DNA of 64,000 bases from Leucobacter sp. Ag1 (GTDB lineage: Bacteria; Actinomycetota; Actinomycetes; Actinomycetales; Microbacteriaceae), in assembly GCF_000980875.1 (NCBI RefSeq), contig NZ_LAYO01000095.1, positions 1 to 64,000 on the forward strand, written 5' to 3'. A program made the position numbers and the translations under genes. Every line of letters starts with the position of its first letter. The stretch's first letter is position 1. Below are positions 50,286 through 58,509 of the stretch, piece by piece. The notes under the pieces were generated by a model that worked only from the letters and a program-made list of their open reading frames with translations, made no database searches and had not been told where the DNA came from.

Positions 50286-50411
50286 GTCGCATCTTTCGGC
50301 AGACGGGCGTATCGTAAGAGATTTGAGGCGGAGAGGGACGGGGCAGTCCGGCCCTCTTCACGTGTGCCCGGGGGTGAAATCGCGCTTCCGGGTCGACTGA
50401 AACGGATCCGA

Positions 50412-51425
50412 ATGCCCCTGACCCCCGATGCGGAGACGAGCGACGCCCCGGCGCCCCCGTCCCCCTCACGCGCACCGCTCCGCGGGGTCGGCGCATCGCA
50501 CGCCAAGGCGATCCTGTTCGGCGAGCACGCCGTGGTCTACGGGGCTCCGGCGATCGCGATCCCGGTCGACAGCCTGACCGCGGAGTCCGTGATCGAGCGC
50601 GGCGCACCGGGCCTCCGCATCGAGAGCTCCCTCTTCACCGGCCCCGTCGAGGACGCGCCCGCGCGCCTCGCCCCGGTGGTCACGGCGATCCGCGCCTCGC
50701 TGGAGCGCGCCGGGCTCGGCGGACTCGCGAGCGGCGTCGACGCGCAGGGCGCCACCGTGCAGATCCGCAGCACGATCCCCCACGAGCGCGGGCTCGGTTC
50801 GAGCGCGGCGGTGGCCGCGGCGATCACGCGCGCCGCATTCGACCTCGCGGGGAGCGAGCTCGACGACGAGACCCTGTTCGAACTGATCCAGACCGCCGAG
50901 AAGGTCGCCCACGGCACCCCGAGCGGCATCGACGCCCGCACCGTCGCGGCGACGGGCGCCATCCGCTTCAACCGCGGCGCGGTCGCCCCGATCCGCATCG
51001 GCGCACCGCTCACCCTCGCCTTCGCGGACTCCGGCCACCCGGGCTCGACCGCGAAAGCCGTCGGTTCGGTGCAGGCCCTGCGCGAACGCGAGCCGGAGAC
51101 GACCGATGCGCTGCTCTCCCGCCTCGCCGAGATCGCCGAGGGCTCGATCGCCGACCTTGCCGCGGGCGACCGCGCAGCGATCGGCGCGGCGATGACCGAG
51201 GCGCACGGGATCCTGAACCGTGTGGGCGTCAGCTCCGAGCGGCTCGACGCGATCACCGAGGCCGCGCGCGAGGCCGGCGCGGCCGGCGCGAAGCTCACCG
51301 GCGGCGGGCTCGGGGGCTGCGTGATCGCGGTCGCCGACGACGCCGCGCACGCCGACCGGATCGGGGCGGCCATGCGCCGCGCCGGCGCCGAACGCACCTG
51401 GACCGTGGAGGTACCCGCCGCATGA
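50412..51425 (+). CDS. mvk: Mevalonate kinase
   Basis: A 337-residue GHMP kinase that phosphorylates mevalonate at C5. The opening GVGASHAKAILFGEHAVVYGAPAIAIPV (active-site Lys and Glu-His) and the ATP loop PHERGLGSSAAVAAAI are diagnostic. A catalytic Asp lies in GTPSGIDARTVA. KLTGGGLGGCVIAVA closes the fold. ATG 50412 follows the -10-like TATCGT leader about 85 bases downstream of the comA terminator. It is the first gene of the mevalonate operon and overlaps mvaD by four bases. Confidence 0.94.
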   Translation: MPLTPDAETSDAPAPPSPSRAPLRGVGASHAKAILFGEHAVVYGAPAIAIPVDSLTAESVIERGAPGLRIESSLFTGPVEDAPARLAPVVTAIRASLERAGLGGLASGVDAQGATVQIRSTIPHERGLGSSAAVAAAITRAAFDLAGSELDDETLFELIQTAEKVAHGTPSGIDARTVAATGAIRFNRGAVAPIRIGAPLTLAFADSGHPGSTAKAVGSVQALREREPETTDALLSRLAEIAEGSIADLAAGDRAAIGAAMTEAHGILNRVGVSSERLDAITEAAREAGAAGAKLTGGGLGGCVIAVADDAAHADRIGAAMRRAGAERTWTVEVPAA

Positions 51426-52375
51426 CGACCGCTACAGCTCGCGCTTTCCCGAACATCGCCCTGGTCAAGTACTGGGGCAAGCAGGACGAGGACCTGATCC
51501 TCCCCGTCGCGGGCAGCCTGTCGCTGACGCTCGATGCGTTCCCCACCACCACGACCGTCTCGCTCGATGACGCGGCGGACGACGACGCCTTCACGCTGAA
51601 CGGGGCCGCGGCCTCCGCCGACGCGACCGGTCGGGTGACCCGCTTCCTCGACCGCGTGCGCGAGCTCGCGGGATCCGAGACCCGTGCCTCGGTCGTCTCG
51701 ACCAACGAGGCGCCCACCGGCGCCGGTCTCGCCTCCTCCGCATCGGGCTTCGCCGCGCTCGCGACCGCCGCGGCGAGCGCCTACGGACTCGACCTCGACC
51801 AGCGCGACCTCAGCCGGCTGGCCCGCCGCGGATCCGGCTCCGCCTCGCGCAGTCTCGTGCCCGGTCTCGCCGTCTGGCACGCGGGCGAAGACGCGAGCTC
51901 GTACGCGGAGGCCGTGACGGGCCCCGACATGCGCATGGTCATCGTCACGGTCGATACGGCCCAGAAGGCCGTCTCGAGCCGCGCGGCCATGCGCCGTTCG
52001 GCGCTCACCTCCCCGTTCTTCCCCGCGTGGATCTCGTCGACCGAGGAGTCGCTCGCGGCGATGCTCGAGGCCTGCGCGGCCGAGGACTTCACGCGCGTGG
52101 GCCGCATCACCGAGTCGCACGCGCTGCGCATGCACGCCGTGATCCAGGCCTGCGATCCGCCCATCCGCTACCTGGCGCCCGCGAGCATCGCGATCTTCGA
52201 CGCCGTGGCCGCGCTGCGCGACATGGGCCTCGAGGCGTACTCGACCGCCGACGCGGGCCCCAACGTGGCCGTGATCGTGCGCCCGGAGCAGGCGGAAGAT
52301 CTGGTCGCCGCGCTGCAGGGATTCGGCTCGGTGCGCCTCGTGGGCCCGGGTGCGGGCGCGGAGGTGCTCGCGTGA
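51422..52375 (+). CDS. mvaD: Diphosphomevalonate decarboxylase
   Basis: A 317-residue GHMP enzyme that makes IPP from mevalonate 5-diphosphate with ATP. NIALVKYWGKQDEDLILPVAGSLSLTLD is the family hallmark. EAPTGAGLASSASGFAALATAA is the ATP loop. The catalytic Asp lies in the later segment SASRSLVPGLAVWHAG region. It sits between mevalonate kinase and phosphomevalonate kinase with 4-base overlaps on both sides, as in other actinobacterial mevalonate operons. Confidence 0.95.
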   Translation: MTTATARAFPNIALVKYWGKQDEDLILPVAGSLSLTLDAFPTTTTVSLDDAADDDAFTLNGAAASADATGRVTRFLDRVRELAGSETRASVVSTNEAPTGAGLASSASGFAALATAAASAYGLDLDQRDLSRLARRGSGSASRSLVPGLAVWHAGEDASSYAEAVTGPDMRMVIVTVDTAQKAVSSRAAMRRSALTSPFFPAWISSTEESLAAMLEACAAEDFTRVGRITESHALRMHAVIQACDPPIRYLAPASIAIFDAVAALRDMGLEAYSTADAGPNVAVIVRPEQAEDLVAALQGFGSVRLVGPGAGAEVLA

Positions 52376-53466
52376 TCGAGCACCGCGCGCCGGGCAAGCT
52401 CTACATCGCCGGCGAGTACGCCGTCGTGGATCCGGGGCAGCCCGCCGTGATCGTCGCCGTCGATCGCTACATCACGGTGCGTCTCACCGAGGGCTCCGAG
52501 GTGGGTCGCGTGCGCTCGAGCGCGTACGGCCGCTCGCCGCTCGTCTGGGTGCGCGACGACGCGAGCGACCGGATCGTGATCGAGCACCAGCCGTCGGACT
52601 ACGTCTTCGCGGCGATCACCGTGGTCGAGCAGCTGCGCTCCGAGCTGCGGCTGCCGCCGCGCTACTACGATCTCGACATCGGCAGCGAGCTCGACGACGT
52701 GAGCGGCCGCAAGTTCGGCCTCGGGTCCTCCGCGGCGGTCACCGTCGCCGTCGTGGCCGCGCTCGACGAGTTCTACGGCCTCGACCTCACCCGCACCGAG
52801 CGGTTCAAGCTCGCCCTGCTCGCGACCTGCGAGGTCGCGCCCGCGGCCTCCGGCGGCGACCTCGCGGCGAGCACCTTCGGCGGTTGGATCCGCTACTCCT
52901 CGCCCGACCGGGGCGCGCTCCGCACCCACCGCGCCGTGCACGGGGTCGCCGCGACGCTCGCGGCGACGGCCGAGTGGGCGGGATGCGGGGTCACGCGCCT
53001 GCCGAACCCGGACTCCCTGCAGCTGCTCGTCGGCTGGACCGGGTCCCCGGCCTCCACCGAGCGCCTCGTCGAGCAGGTGCGGCACTCCGACGGGCGCCGC
53101 CCGCTGCAGCCGTACCCCGAGTTCAGCACCGACAGCCGGGCCTGCGTCGACGACCTGGTCGCCGCGTTCGAGCAGCGCGGCGCGGGAGCGCCCGCGGTGA
53201 TCAGCCGGGCCCGCCGGGTGCTGCAGCGCCTGAGCGAGACGTCGGGGATCACGATCGAGACCTCGCAGCTGCGCGCGCTCTGCGACATCGCCGAGCGGCA
53301 CGGTGCGGCGGGCAAGCCGTCCGGCGCCGGCGGCGGCGACTGCGGTATCGTGCTCGCGAACGCAGAGCTCTCGACCGATCCGGTCCTGCGCGAGTGGGAG
53401 GCGAACGACATCCGTCGCCTCAGCCTCGCCCCGCACCCCGCATCAGGAGGCATCGATGCATTCTGA
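52372..53466 (+). CDS. Phosphomevalonate kinase
   Basis: A 364-residue GHMP kinase of the bacterial phosphomevalonate kinase type. APGKLYIAGEYAVVDPGQPAVIVAVDRYITV and KFGLGSSAAVTVAVVAALDEF identify it, and ASGGDLAASTFGGWIRY holds the catalytic Asp. SGAGGGDCGIVLAN is the C-terminal loop. It starts with a GTG overlapping the mvaD stop (GTGA). It overlaps the following IPP isomerase by 11 bases, with AGGAGG for the isomerase inside its coding end. Confidence 0.94.
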   Translation: MIEHRAPGKLYIAGEYAVVDPGQPAVIVAVDRYITVRLTEGSEVGRVRSSAYGRSPLVWVRDDASDRIVIEHQPSDYVFAAITVVEQLRSELRLPPRYYDLDIGSELDDVSGRKFGLGSSAAVTVAVVAALDEFYGLDLTRTERFKLALLATCEVAPAASGGDLAASTFGGWIRYSSPDRGALRTHRAVHGVAATLAATAEWAGCGVTRLPNPDSLQLLVGWTGSPASTERLVEQVRHSDGRRPLQPYPEFSTDSRACVDDLVAAFEQRGAGAPAVISRARRVLQRLSETSGITIETSQLRALCDIAERHGAAGKPSGAGGGDCGIVLANAELSTDPVLREWEANDIRRLSLAPHPASGGIDAF

Positions 53467-54589
53467 TCACCGCGAGATCCCGGGATCCCGAGCCGCCCGC
53501 AAGGACGAGCACGTCGACCTCGCCCTCGACCAGCGCGGCGCGGCCACGCGCAACGAGTTCGACGAGCTCGACTTCGTGCACCAGGCGCTCGGCGGGGTGG
53601 ACGCCGACCGCATCGACCTCGGGGTGACGATCCCCTTCGGCGCGGGTGCCCGGCACGACGCCGGCGAGTGGCACTGGCGGACCCCGTTCTACGTGAACGG
53701 CATGACGGGCGGCACCGAGCGCACCACGCGGATCAACCGCGAGCTCGCGATCGCCGCGCGCGAGACCGGCATGCCGATGGCCTGCGGCTCCGTCTCGGTC
53801 GCCCTCGACGATCCCGATGCCGCCCGCGGCTTCGCCGTGATCCGCACCGAGAACCCCGACGGCTTCGTCATGGCGAACGTCGGCGTCGGTCGGCCCGCCG
53901 CGGACGCGCCCCGCGCAGTCGAGCTGCTCGGCGCCGACGCGCTGCAGGTGCACGTCAACGCGGTGCAGGAGACGGTGATGCCCGAGGGCTCCCGGGACTT
54001 CTCCTCTTGGCTGTCCTCGGTCGAGCAGCTCGCGGCCGCGTCGCCCGTGCCCGTGGTCGTCAAGGAGGTCGGCTTCGGCCTGAGCCGGGCCACCCTGCGC
54101 CGGCTCTCCGACATCGGCGTGCGCCTCGCCGACGTGAGCGGCCGCGGCGGCACCGACTTCCTCCGCATCGAGAACGCCCGGCGCGAGGCCGGCGAGTACG
54201 CGATGCTGACGGGCTTCGGCCAGTCGGCGCTCGCGAGCCTGCTCGACGCCCCTACGGACTCCCCCACGCTGCTGGCGTCGGGCGGGGTCCGCACCCCGTA
54301 CGACGTCGTCAAGGCGCTGGCCGCCGGTGCCCGCGCCGTCGGCGTCGCCGGAGCGTTCCTCGAGGCCATCGGCCCCGACGGCACCGGCGGCGGCGCGGAG
54401 CGCCTCATCGCCCTCGTCGAGGACTGGAAGGCGCGCACGCGCGCCGTCTACGCGCTGCTCGGCGCCACCACCCGCGACGAGCTGCTCGCCGCCGACCTCA
54501 TCCTCCGCGGCCGGCTCCGGGAATTCTGCGCCGACCGCGGCGTTGACCTCCGTGGCCTCGCCTCCCGCTCCGAGGCGCCCCGCGCATGA
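53456..54589 (+). CDS. fni: Isopentenyl-diphosphate delta-isomerase, type II
   Basis: A 377-residue FMN-dependent TIM-barrel isomerase that converts IPP to DMAPP. RKDEHVDLAL at the start, FYVNGMTGGTERTTRINRELA, PMACGSVSVAL, MANVGVGRP, ALQVHVNAVQETVMPEGSRDF and VVVKEVGFGLS are all standard. The FMN phosphate site is LLASGGVRTPYDVVKALAAGA. The strong AGGAGG five bases before ATG 53456 settles the start. It is unrelated to the type I Nudix isomerase and is characteristic of the mevalonate cluster in Gram-positive bacteria. Confidence 0.95.
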   Translation: MHSDHREIPGSRAARKDEHVDLALDQRGAATRNEFDELDFVHQALGGVDADRIDLGVTIPFGAGARHDAGEWHWRTPFYVNGMTGGTERTTRINRELAIAARETGMPMACGSVSVALDDPDAARGFAVIRTENPDGFVMANVGVGRPAADAPRAVELLGADALQVHVNAVQETVMPEGSRDFSSWLSSVEQLAAASPVPVVVKEVGFGLSRATLRRLSDIGVRLADVSGRGGTDFLRIENARREAGEYAMLTGFGQSALASLLDAPTDSPTLLASGGVRTPYDVVKALAAGARAVGVAGAFLEAIGPDGTGGGAERLIALVEDWKARTRAVYALLGATTRDELLAADLILRGRLREFCADRGVDLRGLASRSEAPRA

Positions 54590-54644
54590 CCCGCGCGCAC
54601 CGCCCCGGCACCCCGATCCTCACCCCTCTCTCCCGAAGGAAGCC

Positions 54645-55712
54645 ATGAGCGTCCCCGACTCCACCCACCGCGAGACCGTCACCGAGATCCCGACCAGCTG
54701 GGTCGGCCCGATCCGGATCACGGGATCCTCGGTGTCCGGCGAGATCTCGGTCCCCCTCGCCACGTACGAGACCCCGCTGTGGCCGTCCGTCGGCCGCGGT
54801 GCGCGCGTCTCGCGCGCCGTCGAGGGCGGGATCCGCACCGTCGTCACCGGCGAGCGCATGACCCGCTCGGTGCTGTTCACCGCGCGCGGCGCCGTGGGCG
54901 CCCAGATCGCCTCGCAGACCATCGAGGAGCGCTTCGGCGAGCTGCAGGAGGTCGTCTCCGCCGGCAGCCGCCACGCGAAGCTGCTCGAGGCGCACCCCGA
55001 GATCGTCGGCAACCTGCTCTTCGTGCGCTTCGCCTTCACCACGGGCGACGCCTCGGGCCACAACATGGTCACCAACGCGGCCGACGCGCTCATGGAGCGG
55101 ATCCTGTCGTGGGGCCTCGAGATCGAATACGGCTCGATCTCGGGCAACTTCTGCTCCGACAAGAAGGCCACCGCGGTCAACGGCATCCTCGGCCGCGGCC
55201 GCAGCGTCGTCGCCGAGATCCTGATCCCCCACGACCTCGTCGCGAGCGGCCTCCGCACCGACGCGCAGCGCGTCGTCGACCTGGTCGTGCGCAAGAATCT
55301 CGTGGGCAGCACCATCGCGGGCGCGCTCCGCTCGGCAAACGCGCACTACGCGAACATGCTGCTCGGCTTCTACCTCGCCACCGGCCAGGACGCCGCCAAC
55401 ATCGTCGAGGGCTCGCAGGGCATCACCTACGCCGAGAACCGCGAGGACGGCCTGTACTTCTCGTGCACCATCCCGCACCTCATCGTCGGCACCGTCGGCA
55501 ACGGCAAGCACCTCCCCCACATCGAGGAGGCGCTCACCCGCATCGGCTGCCGCGAGGATCGCGAATCGGGCGAGAACGCCCGCCGCCTCGCCGAGCTCAT
55601 GGCCGCCACGGTGCTGTGCGGCGAGCTCTCGCTCATCGCCGCGCAGACGAACCCCGGCGAACTGATGGCTGCGCACCTGCGCATCGAACGGAACGGAGCA
55701 CAGCAGGCATGA
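54645..55712 (+). CDS. HMG-CoA reductase
   Basis: A 355-residue hydroxymethylglutaryl-CoA reductase that forms mevalonate with two NAD(P)H. The catalytic Glu lies in the RGMTRSV-like stretch GERMTRSVLF; the cofactor motif is FTTGDASGHNMVTNAADAL. Lys is in GNFCSDKKATAVNG and Asp in ATGQDAANIVEGSQG. GTVGNGKHLPH replaces the usual GTVGGGT. The single domain and lack of helices match bacterial soluble enzymes. AAGGA is ahead of ATG 54645, and it overlaps the HMG-CoA synthase by four bases. Confidence 0.94.
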   Translation: MSVPDSTHRETVTEIPTSWVGPIRITGSSVSGEISVPLATYETPLWPSVGRGARVSRAVEGGIRTVVTGERMTRSVLFTARGAVGAQIASQTIEERFGELQEVVSAGSRHAKLLEAHPEIVGNLLFVRFAFTTGDASGHNMVTNAADALMERILSWGLEIEYGSISGNFCSDKKATAVNGILGRGRSVVAEILIPHDLVASGLRTDAQRVVDLVVRKNLVGSTIAGALRSANAHYANMLLGFYLATGQDAANIVEGSQGITYAENREDGLYFSCTIPHLIVGTVGNGKHLPHIEEALTRIGCREDRESGENARRLAELMAATVLCGELSLIAAQTNPGELMAAHLRIERNGAQQA

Positions 55713-56854
55713 CCGCGATCGGCATCCACGATCTGGAGCTGGCGACCACGCATCACCTCCTGGACCTCGGCGTCCTCGCCGAGCGCACCGGAGTCGACCC
55801 CGACAAGTACCGTCTGGGGCTCGGCCAGGACGAGATGAGCTTCCCCGCGCCCGACGAGGACATCGTGACGATGGGCGCCACCGCCGCCCTCGCGCTGCTC
55901 GACCGCAACGGCATGGAGGGCGTGCGCACGCTGCTCTTCGCGACCGAGTCCGGCCTCGACCACTCGAAGGCCGCCGGCGTGTTCGTGCACAAGCTGCTCG
56001 GGCTGCCCGCTCAGGTGCGCGTCGCCGAGATCAAGCAGGCCTGCTACGGCGGCACCGCCGCGATCCAGGCCGCCGTCGGCATCGTGCAGCGCAACCCGCG
56101 CGAGCGCGTGCTCGTGATCGCGAGCGACATCGCCCGCTACACCCTCGACTCCCCCGGCGAGCCCACGCAGGGCGCCGGAGCCGCGGCCATGCTCATCGCG
56201 GCCGACCCCGCGCTCGTCGAGATCGAGCCCGCCTCGGGCCTGTTCTCCGACGACGTCGACGACTTCTGGCGGCCCAACGACTCGACGACCGCGATCGTCG
56301 ACGGCCGCCTCTCGATCTCGGCCTACCTCGACGCGCTCACGGGCGCGTGGGACGACCTCGCCGGGCACGACGGCCCCGCGATCGGCGACATCGACCGCCT
56401 CGTCTACCACCAGCCCTACACGAAGATGGCGCGCAAGGCGCAGGCCCGCCTCGGCGAGCACCTCGGCGTCGACCTCGGCGACGACGGGCTCGTGCCCGGG
56501 GCGATCTACAACCGCCGCCTCGGCAACGCCTACACGGCGTCGCTCTACGCCGGCGTCGCGTCGGTGCTCGATCACGAGAGCGACCTCGTCGGCAAGCGTT
56601 TGGGTCTCTTCAGCTACGGATCGGGCAGCGTCAGCGAGTTCCTCACCGGCGTCGTGCAGCCGGGCGCAGCTTCGCGCACCGACCGCTTCACCGCGGCCCT
56701 CGACGCTCGGGTGCCGCTGACCATCGACGCGTACCGCGGGCTGCACGCCCGGGAACTGCCGAGCGCGCAGGACGTCGAGACGCCCCGCGTCACCGAGGCC
56801 CCGTTCCGCTTCGCCGGGATCCAGGGCAGCGCGCGCCGGTACGAGCGCCGGTAG
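55709..56854 (+). CDS. mvaS: HMG-CoA synthase
   Basis: A 381-residue thiolase-fold synthase that condenses acetyl-CoA with acetoacetyl-CoA. Cys112 in EIKQACYGGTAAIQAAVG is the acetyl-binding nucleophile, Glu80 lies in FATESGLDHSK, and His is in VYHQPYTKMARKAQ. GLFSYGSGSVSEFLTGVV is the C-terminal hallmark. The start overlaps HMG-CoA reductase (ATGA). As the last gene of the six-gene operon, it gives a full route from acetoacetyl-CoA to IPP and DMAPP. Confidence 0.95.
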   Translation: MTAIGIHDLELATTHHLLDLGVLAERTGVDPDKYRLGLGQDEMSFPAPDEDIVTMGATAALALLDRNGMEGVRTLLFATESGLDHSKAAGVFVHKLLGLPAQVRVAEIKQACYGGTAAIQAAVGIVQRNPRERVLVIASDIARYTLDSPGEPTQGAGAAAMLIAADPALVEIEPASGLFSDDVDDFWRPNDSTTAIVDGRLSISAYLDALTGAWDDLAGHDGPAIGDIDRLVYHQPYTKMARKAQARLGEHLGVDLGDDGLVPGAIYNRRLGNAYTASLYAGVASVLDHESDLVGKRLGLFSYGSGSVSEFLTGVVQPGAASRTDRFTAALDARVPLTIDAYRGLHARELPSAQDVETPRVTEAPFRFAGIQGSARRYERR

Positions 56855-56874
56855 ACCGGCCCGAATCGCGCGTT

Positions 56875-56952
56875 CACTCAGCCGGATCTGAGCATTCAGT
56901 CGGACGGATCCCCGTGATCCGATCCGGCTGAGCGCCCGGATCCGGCTGAGTG
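56875..56952. terminator. Long inverted repeat between convergent mvaS and MarR genes
   Basis: CACTCAGCCGGATC at 56875-56888 pairs perfectly with GATCCGGCTGAGTG at 56939-56952. Inner copies of CGGATC/GATCCG give further stems. It lies 20 bases beyond mvaS and 18 bases beyond the MarR stop, so it probably ends both transcripts. Confidence 0.75.
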
Positions 56953-56970
56953 CGTTGCGGGCTCCTCGGT

Positions 56971-57426
56971 CTAGGTGCCGGCCGGCCCGCGATCGACCGC
57001 GTCGATCACGACCGAGAGCTCGTCGCGCAGTGCCATGAGCCGGTCGATCGGCAGGCCGAGACGGGCGACCACCGCCGGCGGCACCCCGAGCGCCTGCTGG
57101 CGCAGATCCCGGCCCGCGTCGGTGACGACGAGCGCGAAGGTGCGGTCGTCGCCGTCGACCGGCACCCGCTCGACGAGCCCGGACTGCTCGAGCCGCTTGA
57201 TGATCGGCGAGAGCGTCGCGGGGTCGAGTCGCAGCATCTCAGCGACCTCCTTGAACCGCAGCGGGGCGTCGCCCCAGAGCGCGAGCATCACCAGGTACTG
57301 CGGATGCGTGAGGCCGAGCGGTTCGAGGATCGGCCGGTAGATGCCGATGACGCTGCGGCTGGCGACCGCGAGTGCGAAGCACACCTGGCGCTCGAGTTCG
57401 AGGGCGTCGTCCGGCAGCTGTTCCAT
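56971..57426 (-). CDS. MarR/OhrR-type transcriptional regulator
   Basis: A 151-residue winged-helix regulator with the OhrR-like layout. It starts DALELERQVCFALAVASRSVIGIYRPILEPLGLTHPQYLVMLALW, with a single N-terminal Cys (QVCFAL) in the position of the redox-sensing Cys of OhrR. LRFKEVAEMLRLDPATLSPIIKRLEQSGLVERVPVDGDDR is the DNA-binding wing. No ohr gene is adjacent, so the target is unknown. Start ATG 57426, as the frame further left enters the operator region. Two palindromes at 57441 and 57472 separate it from a divergent small gene. Confidence 0.9.
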   Translation of the reverse strand: MEQLPDDALELERQVCFALAVASRSVIGIYRPILEPLGLTHPQYLVMLALWGDAPLRFKEVAEMLRLDPATLSPIIKRLEQSGLVERVPVDGDDRTFALVVTDAGRDLRQQALGVPPAVVARLGLPIDRLMALRDELSVVIDAVDRGPAGT

Positions 57427-57440
57427 GCCCAGCAGTCTAT

Positions 57441-57460
57441 ATCGTTCGTGGGCCAACGAT
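57441..57460. promoter_or_regulatory. MarR/OhrR-type operator 1
   Basis: ATCGTT and AACGAT flank CGTGGGCC as a perfect 6-bp inverted repeat, 15 bases upstream of the MarR start. The spacing and A/T-rich ends suit a MarR dimer. Confidence 0.6.
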
Positions 57461-57471
57461 CTGTGCTAGCA

Positions 57472-57493
57472 TTTCGTTTGTGCGCGAACGAAA
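57472..57493. promoter_or_regulatory. MarR/OhrR-type operator 2 over the divergent start codon
   Basis: TTTCGTT and AACGAAA form a perfect 7-bp inverted repeat spaced by eight bases. The GTG start of the divergent small gene lies inside it, so a bound regulator would cover that transcription start. It shares the CGTT/AACG core with operator 1. Confidence 0.65.
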
Positions 57494-57746
57494 AAGACGA
57501 CTGTGGCATGAGACCCCGTGGGACGGCGAGCCCGGCTTCTGGGCCGCGTGGCGCCGCTTCTTCTACCAGTTCGAGGGGACCTCGCAGATGGGCGACCCCA
57601 ACGAACCGCCGTACATCCCGCCGGCGAACCCCAAGTGCCCTATCTGCGCGGCACCGGTGAAGGATCACCAGATCGACCGCGGCGGCCCCGGCAAGCCCAC
57701 CTACATGAGGTGCCCCACGCCGGGCGAGGAGCGGGCGGCGGCCTGA
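57480..57746 (+). CDS. Small zinc-ribbon-like protein
   Basis: An 88-residue protein with basic start VRERKRRLW and an aromatic stretch GFWAAWRRFFYQFEG. A Cys pair in NPKCPICAAPVKDH and a further Cys in YMRCPTPGEE follow. The CxxC...C layout may bind zinc, although a fourth ligand would have to be His. The GTG start inside the operator palindrome, with TAGCAT as a possible -10 eight bases before it, suggests a leaderless transcript. Homologues of unknown function are common in actinobacteria. It is controlled with the MarR gene. Confidence 0.65.
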   Translation: MRERKRRLWHETPWDGEPGFWAAWRRFFYQFEGTSQMGDPNEPPYIPPANPKCPICAAPVKDHQIDRGGPGKPTYMRCPTPGEERAAA

Positions 57747-57802
57747 TCCCGTGCGCTTCGGCGCGGTCTCGGCGCGGTCGCCGTCACGCCCTGGCTCGCG
57801 GG

Positions 57803-57836
57803 AGCACCCTGGGGCGCCGGACGCGCCCCGGGTGCT
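57803..57836. terminator. Hairpin between convergent genes
   Basis: GAGCACCC-GGGGCGC pairs with GCGCCCC-GGGTGCTTC apart from a one-base bulge. It occupies the gap between the zinc-ribbon-like gene (ends 57746) and the leftward gene (ends 57837), so it can end both transcripts. Confidence 0.6.
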
Positions 57837-58367
57837 TCAGAGCCCGCGAAAACCGAGCAGCCGGGCCACGACCCCGGGTTTGCGCTCCCCGCGCCCTGAG
57901 AGACGGTCGTAGAGCTGCGGCGTGCCCGGTGGGAACGCGTCGAGGATCCGCCCGGCGCCGATCCGCGCTTCTCCGCTCTGCTTCGCTTCGGAGACCGATC
58001 CGCGCCACCCGCTCACGAGCAGGTACCAGCCCGGCCCGAGCTGCGGGTGCCCCGCGGGCGGCGGATCCAGGACGGCGTCGACCTCGACTTTGCCCGCGGT
58101 GAGCCGCACGCGTTGCCGGCGGTCCTGTCCAGGGGCGTCGGCTCGGCCCGGCTCGTTGATCTCACCGGGCGCGCCGACCTCGCCGACCTCGCCGACGAGG
58201 ACGATCTCCGCGGTGGGGTCGCTGGTCCAGTTGATCGCTTTCGACCAGCGCAGCGCGAGCCGGCGCTCCTTGCGCTCGCGCAGATCCTGCAGGGTCCAGA
58301 ACACGACGAGCAGCGCGACGAGCGCGGCGACACCGCCCCACAGCCAGACCTGGAACATGTGATTCAT
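57837..58367 (-). CDS. Single-span membrane protein of unknown function
   Basis: A 176-residue protein with one N-terminal helix (VWLWGGVAALVALLVVFWTLQ), then a positively charged stretch RERKERRLALRWSK. The soluble part has VRLTAGKVEVDAVLDPPPAG and WYLLVSGWRGSVSEAKQSGEARIGAG, with low-complexity Gly/Glu/Val repeats (VGEVGEVGAPGEINEPG). No family recognised. The promoter region to its right holds a long palindrome. Confidence 0.65.
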   Translation of the reverse strand: MNHMFQVWLWGGVAALVALLVVFWTLQDLRERKERRLALRWSKAINWTSDPTAEIVLVGEVGEVGAPGEINEPGRADAPGQDRRQRVRLTAGKVEVDAVLDPPPAGHPQLGPGWYLLVSGWRGSVSEAKQSGEARIGAGRILDAFPPGTPQLYDRLSGRGERKPGVVARLLGFRGL

Positions 58368-58398
58368 CGTAGGGCGGGTCGCGCGGCTGCCCGAGCCT

Positions 58399-58460
58399 CG
58401 CCGAGATGACCCTTTCGCGGGTTAAGGAGCCGCATAACCCGCGAAGGCGTCATCTCGGCG
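58399..58460. repeat. 62-bp palindrome in the divergent region
   Basis: CGCCGAGATGAC (58399) pairs with GTCATCTCGGCG (58449), and TTCGCGGGTT (58414) pairs with AACCCGCGAA (58436). The structure is a near-perfect stem with two short internal loops. It lies between two divergent genes, so it is not a simple terminator and may be a mobile or regulatory element. Confidence 0.8.
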
Positions 58461-58509
58461 GGAGTGCCGATGCGTGACGAGCCCCGGGGCATCTGGCAGA
58501 CTCCGTTCC

